Origin: Streptomyces fradiae
GTDB lineage: Bacteria > Actinomycetota > Actinomycetes > Streptomycetales > Streptomycetaceae
Reading direction: 5' to 3'
Assembly: GCF_041270065.1 (NCBI RefSeq)
Contig: NZ_CP065958.1
Span: 6,882,001 to 6,946,000, forward strand
DNA length: 64,000 bases
Both the position numbers and the translations under genes were made by a program. Positions 33,855-42,252 of the stretch are shown here, in pieces (position 1 is the first letter of the stretch; every line of letters begins with the position of its first letter). The notes beneath the pieces are model-generated. The model made no database searches, was not told where the DNA came from, and saw only the letters and a program-made list of their open reading frames with translations.

Positions 33855-34739
33855 ATGACCAGGCCGATGAAGCTGGGCGCGGTCGTCATCACCATGGGCA
33901 ACCGCCCGGACGACCTGCGCGCCCTCCTCGACTCGGTCGCCCGGCAGCAGGGCGAACCGGTCGAGGTGGTCGTGGTGGGCCAGGGCGTGGAGGTCACCGG
34001 GCTGCCCGCGGGCGTCCGCTCGGTGACCCTCCCGGAGAACGTCGGCATCCCGGCCGGCCGCAACATCGGCATCGAGGCCTTCGGGCCCGGCGGCAGCGAC
34101 GTGGACGCCCTGCTGTTCCTGGACGACGACGGCCTGCTCGCCAACGACGACACCGCGGAGCTGATCCGCCAGGCCTTCACGGCCGACCCGCGGCTCGGCA
34201 TCATCAGCTTCCGGATCGCCGACCCGGAGACCGGCCGCACCCAGCGCCGGCACGTGCCGCGGCTGCGCGCCTCGGACCCGATGCGCTCCTCGCGCGTCAC
34301 CACCTTCCTCGGCGGCGCCAACGCGGTGCGCACCAAGGTCTTCGCCGAGGTCGGCGGACTGCCGGACGCGTTCTTCTACGCGCACGAGGAGACCGATCTC
34401 GCCTGGCGGGCCCTCGACGCCGACTGGATGATCGATTACCGTTCCGACATGGTGCTGCTGCACCCCACCACCCCGCCGTCCCGGCACGCGACGTACCACT
34501 TCAACGTGGCCCGCAACCGAGTGTGGCTGGCCCGCCGCAATCTTCCCGCACCCCTGGTGCCGGTCTATCTCGGCGTCTGGCTGCTGCTCACGCTGGCGCG
34601 GCGGCCCTCCGTACCGGCCCTCAAGGCGTGGTTCGGCGGATTCCGGGCGGGCTGGCGGATCCCTTGCGGTCCGCGGCACCCCATGAGGTGGCGTACGGTG
34701 TGGCGGCTGACCCGACTGGGACGCCCGCCCGTCGTCTGA
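33855..34739 (+). CDS. family 2 glycosyltransferase
   Basis: 294 residues, ATG 11 nt after the preceding stop. GT-A fold: VITMGNRPDDLRALL at the N-terminus, nucleotide-sugar region LPENVGIPAGRN, metal-binding DDD in LFLDDDGLL, and GGLPDAFFYAHEETDLAWRA, the ED acceptor motif of rhamnosyl-type GT2 enzymes. A C-terminal amphipathic/hydrophobic stretch (VPVYLGVWLLLTLARRP) suggests membrane association. It probably adds a sugar to the polymer or lipid made by this operon. Confidence 0.88.
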   Translation: MTRPMKLGAVVITMGNRPDDLRALLDSVARQQGEPVEVVVVGQGVEVTGLPAGVRSVTLPENVGIPAGRNIGIEAFGPGGSDVDALLFLDDDGLLANDDTAELIRQAFTADPRLGIISFRIADPETGRTQRRHVPRLRASDPMRSSRVTTFLGGANAVRTKVFAEVGGLPDAFFYAHEETDLAWRALDADWMIDYRSDMVLLHPTTPPSRHATYHFNVARNRVWLARRNLPAPLVPVYLGVWLLLTLARRPSVPALKAWFGGFRAGWRIPCGPRHPMRWRTVWRLTRLGRPPVV

Positions 34740-34788
34740 CATCGTGGTACCCGACTTGCCGCGCATCCCGAACACGAAAGTTTCGACT

Positions 34789-35718
34789 GTGAGTGACACA
34801 TCCCAGGACGGTGGGGTCGTGACGAGCGCCCGACCGTCCGCCGACAGCGGCCTGAGCCCGGCCGAGCTGGCGGCGAAGTACGGACTCTCCGTCAGCGGGG
34901 CCCGGCCGGGCCTCGTGGAGTACGTCCGCCAGCTGTGGGGCCGGCGCCACTTCATCCTGGCCTTCTCGCAGGCGAAGCTCACCGCCCAGTACAGCCAGGC
35001 CAAGCTCGGCCAGCTGTGGCAGGTGGTGACCCCGCTCCTGAACGCCGGTGTCTACTTCCTGATCTTCGGTGTGATCATCGGCGCGGACCGCGGCATGTCA
35101 CGGTCGGTGTACATCCCGTTCCTGGTGACGGGCGTGTTCGTGTTCACCTTCACCCAGAGCTCCGTGATGGCCGGCGTCCGCGCCATCTCCGGCAACCTGG
35201 GCCTGGTGCGGGCCCTGCACTTCCCCCGGGCCTCGCTGCCCATCTCCTTCGCGCTCCAGCAGCTCCAGCAGCTGCTGTTCTCGATGGTGGTGCTCGTCGC
35301 CGTCGCCGTGGCCTTCGGCAGCTACCCCTCGCTCAGCTGGCTGCTGGTCCTCCCGGCGCTGCTGCTGCAGTTCGTGTTCAACGCGGGCCTCGCCCTGATC
35401 GTGGCGCGGATGGGTGCCAAGACGCCCGACCTCGCGCAGCTGATGCCGTTCATCATGCGCACCTGGATGTACGCGTCGGGCGTCATGTTCTCGATCCCGG
35501 TGATGCTGGAGGACAAGCCGGCCTGGATCGCGGACCTGCTCCAGTACAACCCGGCCGCGCTGCACATGGACCTCATCCGGTTCGCGCTGATCGACGGCTA
35601 CGGCGCGTCCAACCTGCCGCCGCACGTCTGGTTCGTCACCCTCGCCTGGTCCCTCGTGATCGGCCTGGGCGGCTTCGTCTACTTCTGGAAGGCCGAGGAG
35701 AGGTACGGCCGTGGCTGA
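34789..35718 (+). CDS. ABC-2 type exporter permease (Wzm/TagG-like)
   Basis: 309 residues; GTG start (VSDTSQDGG) chosen over an upstream GTG at 34744 because the latter's extension is not conserved-looking. Polar N-terminal 70 residues, then six membrane helices of the ABC-2 polysaccharide exporter family: SQAKLGQLWQVVTPLLNAGV is the usual QxxLGxxWxxxxP entry helix, and MRTWMYASGVMFSIPVM the conserved Y-SGV-F segment. Exports an undecaprenyl- or lipid-linked polymer with the ATPase encoded next. Confidence 0.88.
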   Translation: MSDTSQDGGVVTSARPSADSGLSPAELAAKYGLSVSGARPGLVEYVRQLWGRRHFILAFSQAKLTAQYSQAKLGQLWQVVTPLLNAGVYFLIFGVIIGADRGMSRSVYIPFLVTGVFVFTFTQSSVMAGVRAISGNLGLVRALHFPRASLPISFALQQLQQLLFSMVVLVAVAVAFGSYPSLSWLLVLPALLLQFVFNAGLALIVARMGAKTPDLAQLMPFIMRTWMYASGVMFSIPVMLEDKPAWIADLLQYNPAALHMDLIRFALIDGYGASNLPPHVWFVTLAWSLVIGLGGFVYFWKAEERYGRG

Positions 35719-36496
35719 CAGCGACCGGGGCCGGATCCCCACCGTCATCGCGGACAACGTCCACATCGTCTACCGGGTCAACGGCGGCGCCGGCGGCAAG
35801 GGCAGCGCCACCGCGGCCCTCAGCCGCATCATCCGGCGCCGCAAGGGCCAGACCGAGCGCGGGGTGCGCAAGGTGCACGCCGTCCGCGGCGTGTCCTTCA
35901 CCGCCTACCGCGGCGAGGCCATCGGCCTCATCGGCAGCAACGGCTCCGGCAAGTCGACCCTGCTGCGCGCCATCGCCGGCCTGCTGCCCACCGAGAGCGG
36001 CAAGGTCTACACCGACGGCCAGCCCTCGCTGCTCGGCGTCAACGCCGCGCTCATGAGCGACCTCACCGGTGAGCGCAACGTGATCCTCGGCGGCCTCGCC
36101 ATGGGCATGAGCCGCGAGCAGATCAAGAACCGCTATCAGGACATCGTCGACTTCTCCGGCATCAACGAGAAGGGCGACTTCATCTCGCTGCCGATGCGGA
36201 CCTACTCGTCCGGCATGGGCGCCCGGCTCCGCTTCGCCATCGCCGCCGCCAAGCAGCACGACGTCCTCATGATCGACGAGGCCCTGGCGACCGGCGACCG
36301 CAAGTTCCAGAACCGCTCCGAGGCCCGCATCCGCGAGCTGCGCAAGGAGGCCGGCACGGTCTTCCTGGTGAGCCACAACAACAAGTCGATCCGCGACACC
36401 TGCGACCGCGTGCTCTGGCTGGAGAAGGGCGAGCTGCTCATGGACGGCCCGACCGACGAGGTCATCGCCGCCTACGAGCGCGAGACCGGCAAGTAG
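35711..36496 (+). CDS. ABC exporter ATPase (Wzt/TagH-like)
   Basis: 261 residues; GTG start overlapping the permease gene by 8 nt. Walker A GSNGSGKST, signature TYSSGMGARLRF, Walker B VLMIDEALATGD, and the SLLGVNAALMSDLTGERN segment that is diagnostic for Wzt/TagH-type polysaccharide exporters. There is no C-terminal carbohydrate-binding domain, as in TagH-short/RfbE-type ATPases. Closes the seven-gene operon; a strong terminator follows. Confidence 0.9.
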   Translation: MADSDRGRIPTVIADNVHIVYRVNGGAGGKGSATAALSRIIRRRKGQTERGVRKVHAVRGVSFTAYRGEAIGLIGSNGSGKSTLLRAIAGLLPTESGKVYTDGQPSLLGVNAALMSDLTGERNVILGGLAMGMSREQIKNRYQDIVDFSGINEKGDFISLPMRTYSSGMGARLRFAIAAAKQHDVLMIDEALATGDRKFQNRSEARIRELRKEAGTVFLVSHNNKSIRDTCDRVLWLEKGELLMDGPTDEVIAAYERETGK

Positions 36497-36530
36497 CACG
36501 GCCGGCGCCCCTGCGCGCGCCCCGCGCCAC

Positions 36531-36571
36531 CACCGCCGCCCCCGCCGAACCGATCGGCGGGGGCGGCGGTG
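36531..36571 (+). terminator. perfect 18-bp hairpin terminator
   Basis: An 18-bp perfect stem with a 5-nt loop (ACCGA), 34 nt after the ABC ATPase gene. Confidence 0.9.
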
Positions 36572-36650
36572 CGTTCACGGACGTCCGGTTTTCGCGCGTC
36601 GCGCGGCCACCCGGAATGTTCATGCGGTCAACATCGGGCAGGATGAGCGC

Positions 36651-37283
36651 ATGGCAGCGATCCCGGGAGGAAAGACGTATCACCACGGCGACCTGCGCAA
36701 CGCCCTCATCTGCGCCGCCGTCGGACTCGCCGGCGAAGGGGGGCCCGAACGCGTCGTCCTGCGCGAGGCCGCCCGCCGGGTGGGCGTCTCGCCCACCGCC
36801 GCCTACCGGCACTTCGAGGGCCGCGGCGAGCTCCTCGCCGCCGTCCGCGACCACGCCCGGCGGGCCCTCGCCGACTCCATGGAACGGGCCGCGGCCCGGA
36901 TGCCCGGCGCCGACGACCCCGCCCTCGCCGCCGAGGCCCGGCTCGCCGCCCTCTGCCGCGGCTACGTGGCCTTCGCCGTCGAGCAGCCCGGCCTCTACCG
37001 TTCCGCCTTCGGCACCCCCCGTACCGAGGCCGCGGAGCCGGAGGCCCCGGCCGGCGAGGTACGCGCCTTCACCCTGCTCACCGACGCCCTGACCGCCCTC
37101 GGCGCCACCGCGCGCCCGCCGCGCGCCGCCCGGCCGGCCGCCGACGCCGCCGCGTGGTCGGCCGTGCACGGACTGTCGCTGCTGCTGCTCGAAGGGCCGC
37201 TGCGCCGGCTGCCCGCCCAGCGCCGGGACGACGTCGTCGACTCCACCCTCGCCATGGTCGTCTCCGGCACCCGCGTACCCTGA
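36651..37283 (+). CDS. TetR/AcrR family regulator
   Basis: 210 residues. HTH about 35-60 in LREAARRVGVSPTAAYRHFEGR; the YHHGDLRNALICAAVGLAGE start and the WHG-like C-terminal domain (RLAALCRGYVAFAVEQPGLYR, WSAVHGLSLLLLEG) place it in the TetR group with a WHG domain. GGATG 6 nt before the ATG. It lies upstream of and in the same direction as the hopanoid operon, which has its own promoter; a regulatory link is possible but unproven. Ligand unknown. Confidence 0.87.
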   Translation: MAAIPGGKTYHHGDLRNALICAAVGLAGEGGPERVVLREAARRVGVSPTAAYRHFEGRGELLAAVRDHARRALADSMERAAARMPGADDPALAAEARLAALCRGYVAFAVEQPGLYRSAFGTPRTEAAEPEAPAGEVRAFTLLTDALTALGATARPPRAARPAADAAAWSAVHGLSLLLLEGPLRRLPAQRRDDVVDSTLAMVVSGTRVP

Positions 37284-37434
37284 CGCCCGGGCTGCCCACG
37301 GGCCGCCCCAGGGCGCGCCCAAGTCATGGTCAACAAGGTCAAGAACGGGTGAACTTCCGCCCGTACGGGGAAGGTTGACGTCGCGCCCGGCGTTGTCCAC
37401 AGGCGCCCGGGCCCCCGACGCGGCATCCGGCCCC

Positions 37435-37452
37435 GTACAACGTAAGCTGTAC
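37435..37452. promoter_or_regulatory. inverted repeat GTACA-N8-TGTAC, candidate operator
   Basis: Perfect 5-bp arms, about 90 nt upstream of the probable hopanoid -10 box, in the 304-nt non-coding gap (37284-37587). A regulator site is plausible; no specific protein is implied. Confidence 0.35.
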
Positions 37453-37542
37453 CGGTCCGTTTCGCGGCAAGTGGGGCGATACCCCGCGGCGTCCGGGCCC
37501 CGGGCGGAGGGCCACGGGCAGGGCTCGGCGGCGTGTCCGAAA

Positions 37543-37548
37543 TAGGAT
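37543..37548 (+). promoter_or_regulatory. -10 box TAGGAT of the hopanoid operon
   Basis: A consensus TAGGAT 39 nt before the leader ORF. No TTGACA-like -35 is visible at 16-18 nt, so an activator or an alternative sigma factor may be needed. Confidence 0.45.
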
Positions 37549-37587
37549 GGATTCGATCCGCGGTGTAGAACGGGAGATGTGACGGCC

Positions 37588-37650
37588 ATGACGCAGAATC
37601 TCCAGCTCCACGAGGGTGTCGCCGTCCCCGCGTCGGGCAGCGGCCGGTGA
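37588..37650 (+). CDS. 20-aa leader ORF of the hopanoid operon
   Basis: ATG after CGGGAGATG opens a 20-codon frame (MTQNLQLHEGVAVPASGSGR) whose TGA overlaps the hpnC GTG (GTGA). The overlap means ribosomes finishing the leader can restart on hpnC, which has no convincing Shine-Dalgarno of its own. The peptide has no recognisable motif. Confidence 0.45.
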   Translation: MTQNLQLHEGVAVPASGSGR

Positions 37651-38567
37651 CCGGAATCCGGCAGGTGCGAGACCAGGACACCTCGCACGCCACTCTCGGC
37701 AAGGCCGCGGACGAGAACTTCCCCGTGGCGCCCTTCTTCCTGCCGCGCGCCTGGCGCGACGACCTGATGGCCGTGTACGGCTTCGCCCGGCTCGTCGACG
37801 ACATCGGCGACGGCGACCTCGCCCCCGGCGGCGCGGACGCCCGGCTGCTCGGCGTCGCCCCCGAGCGGGCCGGCGACCGGCTCGCCCTCCTCGACGCCTT
37901 CGAGACCGACCTCCGGCGCGTCTTCGACCCCGCCGGCGACGGCCCGCACCACCCGCTGCTGCGCGCCCTCGTCCCCACCGTCGAGCGCTGCGGGCTGCCC
38001 CCCGAGCCGTTCCTCGGCCTGGTCGCCGCCAACCGGCAGGACCAGCTGGTCAGCCGGTACGAGACCTACGACGACCTGCTCGCCTACTGCGAGCTCTCCG
38101 CGAACCCGGTCGGCCGGCTCGTGCTCGGCATCACCGGCACCGCCACGCCCGAGCGGATCCGCCGCTCCGACGAGATCTGCACCGCGCTCCAGATCGTCGA
38201 GCACCTCCAGGACGTCGCCGAGGACCTGGCCCGCGACCGGGTCTATCTGCCGGCCGAGGACCTCAAGCGGTTCCACGTCACGGCCGACGACCTCGCCGCC
38301 CCCACCGCCGGGGCCTCCGTGCGCGCCCTGATCGCCTTCGAGGCCGGCCGGGCCCGCGACCTGCTCGACTCCGGAGCCCCGCTCGTCGGCAGCGTCCGCG
38401 GCCGGCTCCGGCTGCTGCTCGCGGGCTTCACCGGCGGCGGGTACGCGGCACTCGACGCGATCGCCGCCGCGGGCTTCGACGTCCTGCCCGGGCCGCCCAA
38501 GGCCGCCAAACCGAGTCTGATCCGCCGGGCGGGCGCCGTCCTGCTCACGGCGCGGAAAGAGGGGTGA
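37647..38567 (+). CDS. hpnC: hydroxysqualene synthase HpnC
   Basis: 306 residues, trans-prenyltransferase (squalene/phytoene synthase) family. Converts presqualene diphosphate to hydroxysqualene, the second step of the three-enzyme bacterial squalene route. Landmarks: ENFPVAPFFLPRAWR, first Asp-rich motif LVDDIGDGD, YETYDDLLAYCELSANPVGRL, second Asp-rich LQDVAEDLARDRVYLP. Soluble/peripheral. GTG overlaps the leader stop; its own TGA overlaps the hpnD start (GTGA). Confidence 0.92.
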   Translation: MTGIRQVRDQDTSHATLGKAADENFPVAPFFLPRAWRDDLMAVYGFARLVDDIGDGDLAPGGADARLLGVAPERAGDRLALLDAFETDLRRVFDPAGDGPHHPLLRALVPTVERCGLPPEPFLGLVAANRQDQLVSRYETYDDLLAYCELSANPVGRLVLGITGTATPERIRRSDEICTALQIVEHLQDVAEDLARDRVYLPAEDLKRFHVTADDLAAPTAGASVRALIAFEAGRARDLLDSGAPLVGSVRGRLRLLLAGFTGGGYAALDAIAAAGFDVLPGPPKAAKPSLIRRAGAVLLTARKEG

Positions 38568-39514
38568 GCCGCACCGTGGAGGTACAGTCCCAGCCGTCCG
38601 CGCCGGTCCAGGCCGCGTACAGCTACTGCGAGGCCGTGACCGGACAGCAGGCACGCAACTTCGCGTACGGGATCCGGCTGCTGCCGACCGAGAAGCGCCA
38701 GGCCATGTCCGCGCTGTACGCCTTCTCGCGGCGGGTCGACGACATCGGCGACGGGCCGCTCGCGCCCCCCGACAAGAAGGAGCGCCTGGAGGGCACCCGC
38801 GCGATCCTCGCCCGGATCCGCGCCGGCGAGATCGAGGAGGACGACACCGACCCGGTGGCCGTCGCCCTCGCCGACACCGCCCGCCGCTTCCCGGTCCCGC
38901 TCGAAGGCCTCGACGAGCTCATCGACGGCGTCCTCATGGACGTGCGCGGCGAGACCTACGAGACCTGGGACGACCTCAAGGTCTACTGCCGGTGCGTGGC
39001 CGGCGCCATCGGCCGGCTCTCGCTCGGCGTCTTCGGCACCCAGCCCGGCGCCGCCGGGGCCGACCGCGCGCCCGAGTACGCCGACACCCTCGGGCTCGCG
39101 CTGCAGCTGACCAACATCCTGCGCGACGTCCGCGAGGACGCCGGCAACGGGCGCACCTACCTGCCGGCCGACGACCTCGCCAAGTTCGGCTGCTCCGCCG
39201 GCTTCGCCGCCGACACCCCGCCGCCCGGCGCCGACTTCGCCGGCCTGGTCCACTTCGAGGTCCGCCGCGCCCGCGCCCTCTTCGCCGAGGGCTACCGCCT
39301 CCTCCCCATGCTCGACCGCCGCAGCGGCGCCTGCGTCGCCGCCATGGCCGGCATCTACCGCCGCCTCCTCGACCGCATCGAACGCGACCCCGAGGCCGTC
39401 CTCCGCGGCCGCGTCTCCCTCCCCGGCCGCGAGAAGGCCTACGTCGCGGTCCGCGGCCTCTCCGGCCTGGACGCCCGCCACATCTCCCGGCGCACGGTCA
39501 GGAGGCCGGCGTGA
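38564..39514 (+). CDS. hpnD: presqualene diphosphate synthase HpnD
   Basis: 316 residues from the coupled GTG at 38564; a second GTG at 38576 sits 8 nt after a strong GAAAGAGGGGTGA and is equally possible. Condenses two farnesyl diphosphates to presqualene diphosphate. Landmarks: YCEAVTGQQARNFAYGIRLL, MSALYAFSRRVDDIGDG, YETWDDLKVYCRCVAGAIGRL, second Asp motif NILRDVREDAGNGRTYLP. Same family as hpnC but with the complete DDxxD/DxxxD set. Confidence 0.93.
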   Translation: MSRTVEVQSQPSAPVQAAYSYCEAVTGQQARNFAYGIRLLPTEKRQAMSALYAFSRRVDDIGDGPLAPPDKKERLEGTRAILARIRAGEIEEDDTDPVAVALADTARRFPVPLEGLDELIDGVLMDVRGETYETWDDLKVYCRCVAGAIGRLSLGVFGTQPGAAGADRAPEYADTLGLALQLTNILRDVREDAGNGRTYLPADDLAKFGCSAGFAADTPPPGADFAGLVHFEVRRARALFAEGYRLLPMLDRRSGACVAAMAGIYRRLLDRIERDPEAVLRGRVSLPGREKAYVAVRGLSGLDARHISRRTVRRPA

Positions 39515-39606
39515 GCGACGGAGCAAGGGCCGGCCGCGCGTCCCGGACAACCCGCGGTACCCGTACCGCGTCACCGATCACGACGTTCCGAGGGGAGGCC
39601 GTATGA
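39511..39606 (+). CDS. 31-aa micro-ORF between hpnD and hpnE
   Basis: GTG at 39511 overlaps the hpnD stop (GTGA) and the TGA at 39604-39606 overlaps the hpnE ATG (ATGA), so this frame exactly bridges the two genes with coupling at both ends. The product (MSDGARAGRASRTTRGTRTA + 11 more residues) is basic, rich in Arg/Thr/Ser and without a known domain. S. coelicolor has a gene number (SCO6761) between its hpnD and hpnE equivalents, which may be the counterpart. It could be a real peptide or simply a translated spacer. Confidence 0.5.
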   Translation: MSDGARAGRASRTTRGTRTASPITTFRGEAV

Positions 39607-41036
39607 CCGCCGATGACATCAGGGTCACCGGGGGAGCCACCGCCGCCGTGCGCGGGCACGGGGGGCGGCCGGCGCGGGCCGTTGTGGTCGGGGGTGGGCT
39701 GGCCGGGGTGACCAGTGCGCTGCAGCTGGCCGAGGCCGGGGTGCGGGTGACGCTGCTGGAAGGCCGGCCGCGGCTCGGCGGGCTCGCGTTCTCGTTCAAG
39801 CGCGGGGACCTCACCGTCGACAACGGGCAGCACGTGTATCTGCGCTGCTGCACCGCCTACCGCTGGTTCCTGGACCGGGTGGGCGGCGCGCACCTGGCGC
39901 CCGTGCAGCGGCGGCTCGACGTGCCCGTGCTCGACGTCGGGCGGCAGGCCGGACCGCGGCTCGGGCGGCTGCGGCGCGACGCGCTGCCCGTACCGCTGCA
40001 TCTGGCGCGCAGCCTCGCCACGTATCCGCATCTGTCGCTCGGCGAGCGGGCCGGCGTGGCCCGGGCGGCGCTCGCGCTGCAGAAGCTCGACCCCGCCGAC
40101 CCGGCCCTGGACGGCATCGACTTCGGCACCTGGCTCGGCCGGCACGGCCAGTCCGCCCGCGCCGTCGAGGCGCTGTGGGACCTAGTCGGCGTGGCCACCC
40201 TCAACGCCGTCGCGCCCGACGCCTCCATGGGTCTGGCCGCCAAGGTCTTCAAGACCGGCCTGCTGTCCGAGAACGGCGCCGCCGACATCGGCTGGGCCCA
40301 CGTCCCGCTCGGCGAACTGCACGACACCCTCGCCCGCAAGGCCCTCGACGCCCTCGGCGTCCGCACCGAACTGCGCGCCAAGGCCGAGCGCATCACCCGC
40401 ACCGACGACGGCCGCTGGACCGTGACGCTGCCGGGGGAGACCCTGGAGGCCGACGCCGTCGTCCTCGCCGTCCCCCAGCGCGAGGCCCACGAACTGCTGC
40501 CCGAGGGCGCCCTCGACGACCCCGACCGGCTCCTCGACATCGGCACCGCGCCCATCCTCAACGTGCACGTGATCTACGACCGCAAGGTGCTGCGCCGGCC
40601 CTTCTTCACCGCGATCGGCAGCCCCGTCCAGTGGGTCTTCGACCGCACCGAGTCCTCCGGACTCACCGGCCCCGGCCAGTACCTGGCGGTCTCCCAGTCC
40701 GCCGCCCAGGACGAGATCGACGAGCCCGTTGCCGTGCTCCGCGAGCGCTACCTCCCGGAGCTGGAGCGGCTGCTGCCCGCCGCCCGCGGCGCCGGCATCC
40801 GCGACTTCTTCGTGACCCGGGAGCGGACCGCCACGTTCGCCCCCACCCCTGGCGTCGGCCGGCTCCGCCCCGGCGCCCGCACCCGCGCGCCCGGCCTCTG
40901 TCTGGCCGGCGCATGGACCGCCACCGGCTGGCCCGCGACCATGGAGGGTGCCGTCCGCAGCGGCTTCAGCGCCGCGGGCGCCGCACTCTCCGCACTCGGC
41001 CGCCACTACGACCATCCGCTGCAGGAGGCGGCATGA
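39603..41036 (+). CDS. hpnE: hydroxysqualene dehydroxylase HpnE
   Basis: 477 residues, FAD-dependent amine-oxidase/phytoene-desaturase fold. Reduces hydroxysqualene to squalene. Seen: dinucleotide motif VVVGGGLAGVTSAL about residue 27, LLEGRPRLGGLAFSF, NGQHVYLRCC, and the C-terminal FAD motif LAGAWTATGWPATMEGAVRSG. GAGGGGAGG lies 5 nt before the ATG. Its stop overlaps the next start (ATGA) behind GCAGGAGGC. Confidence 0.92.
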   Translation: MTADDIRVTGGATAAVRGHGGRPARAVVVGGGLAGVTSALQLAEAGVRVTLLEGRPRLGGLAFSFKRGDLTVDNGQHVYLRCCTAYRWFLDRVGGAHLAPVQRRLDVPVLDVGRQAGPRLGRLRRDALPVPLHLARSLATYPHLSLGERAGVARAALALQKLDPADPALDGIDFGTWLGRHGQSARAVEALWDLVGVATLNAVAPDASMGLAAKVFKTGLLSENGAADIGWAHVPLGELHDTLARKALDALGVRTELRAKAERITRTDDGRWTVTLPGETLEADAVVLAVPQREAHELLPEGALDDPDRLLDIGTAPILNVHVIYDRKVLRRPFFTAIGSPVQWVFDRTESSGLTGPGQYLAVSQSAAQDEIDEPVAVLRERYLPELERLLPAARGAGIRDFFVTRERTATFAPTPGVGRLRPGARTRAPGLCLAGAWTATGWPATMEGAVRSGFSAAGAALSALGRHYDHPLQEAA

Positions 41037-42133
41037 GTGTGAGTACCGGAACCAGAGGAGAGACCGTGCCGACCGTGCCACCGGGGAATCCGGCTGTCGA
41101 CACCGCGGACGTCGCCGCACTGCTGGAGCGGGGCCGCGCCCTGTCCACGCCCGTCATGCGGGCGGCCGTCGACCGCCTCGCGCCGCCCATGGACACCGTG
41201 GCCGCCTACCACTTCGGCTGGATCGACGCCCTGGGCCGCCCGACCGAGGGCGACAGCGGCAAGGCCGTGCGCCCCGCGCTCGCCCTGATCTCCGCCGAGG
41301 CCGCCGGCGCCGCCCCCGAGGTCGGCATCCCCGGCGCCGTCGCCGTGGAGCTCGTGCACAACTTCTCGCTGCTCCACGACGACCTCATGGACGGCGACGA
41401 GCAGCGCCGCCACCGCGACACCGTGTGGAAGGTGTACGGCCCCGCCCAGGCCATCCTGGTCGGCGACGCGCTGTCCGCCCTGGCCAACGAGGTGCTGCTC
41501 GAACTCGGCACCGTCGAGGCCGGCCGCGCCACCCGCCGGCTGACCACCGCCAACCGCAAGCTCATCGACGGCCAGGCACAGGACATCTCCTACGAGCACC
41601 GCGAGCGGGTTACCGTCGAGGAGTGCCTGGAGATGGAGGGCAACAAGACCGGCGCCCTGCTCGCCTGCGCCGCCTCCATCGGCGCCGTCCTCGCGGGCGC
41701 CGACGACCGCACCGCCGACAAGCTGGAGGAGTACGGCTACCACCTCGGCCTCGCCTTCCAGGCCGTGGACGACCTCCTCGGCATCTGGGGCGACCCGGAC
41801 TCCACCGGCAAGCAGACCTGGTCCGACCTGCGCCAGCGCAAGAAGTCGCTGCCCGTCGTCGCCGCCCTCGCGGCCGGCGGCCCGGCCTCCGAGCGGCTCG
41901 GCGACCTGCTCGCCGCCGACGCCAAGAGCACCGACTTCGACTCGTTCTCGGAGGCCGAGTTCGCCGCCCGCGCCGCCCTCATCGAGGAGGCCGGCGGCCG
42001 GGAGTGGACCTCCCAGGAGGCCCGCCGCCAGCACGAGATCGCCATCGGCGCCCTGCACGACGTGGACCTCCCGGCCCACGTGCGGGACCAGCTGACGGCA
42101 CTGGCCGATTTCGTCGTCGTACGGAAGAGATGA
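41033..42133 (+). CDS. polyprenyl diphosphate synthase of the hopanoid cluster
   Basis: 366 residues, all-trans prenyl synthase fold. First Asp-rich motif LLHDDLMDGDEQRR, second FQAVDDLLGIWGDP, GKAVRPALAL and the KSLPVV lysine region are present. In hopanoid clusters this enzyme is expected to supply farnesyl diphosphate to HpnD; the family resemblance alone would also allow geranylgeranyl diphosphate synthase. ATG overlaps the hpnE stop. Followed by 119 non-coding bases carrying a hairpin. Confidence 0.9.
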   Translation: MSVSTGTRGETVPTVPPGNPAVDTADVAALLERGRALSTPVMRAAVDRLAPPMDTVAAYHFGWIDALGRPTEGDSGKAVRPALALISAEAAGAAPEVGIPGAVAVELVHNFSLLHDDLMDGDEQRRHRDTVWKVYGPAQAILVGDALSALANEVLLELGTVEAGRATRRLTTANRKLIDGQAQDISYEHRERVTVEECLEMEGNKTGALLACAASIGAVLAGADDRTADKLEEYGYHLGLAFQAVDDLLGIWGDPDSTGKQTWSDLRQRKKSLPVVAALAAGGPASERLGDLLAADAKSTDFDSFSEAEFAARAALIEEAGGREWTSQEARRQHEIAIGALHDVDLPAHVRDQLTALADFVVVRKR

Positions 42134-42165
42134 TCACCATCGCTCTGATATGAGTGCGCAGTCGC

Positions 42166-42191
42166 CGGCCGGTGCCACCCGGCACCGGCCG
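42166..42191 (+). other. intercistronic hairpin before shc
   Basis: A perfect 11-bp stem (CGGCCGGTGCC/GGCACCGGCCG) with loop ACCC, in the only sizeable gap inside the operon. It could attenuate transcription or stabilise one side of a processed mRNA. Confidence 0.6.
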
Positions 42192-42252
42192 ACGGCAGAC
42201 CCGAAGAAGCAGAAAGTACGCCCGAGTACACCGCCTGCACGAAGGGGAAGCC

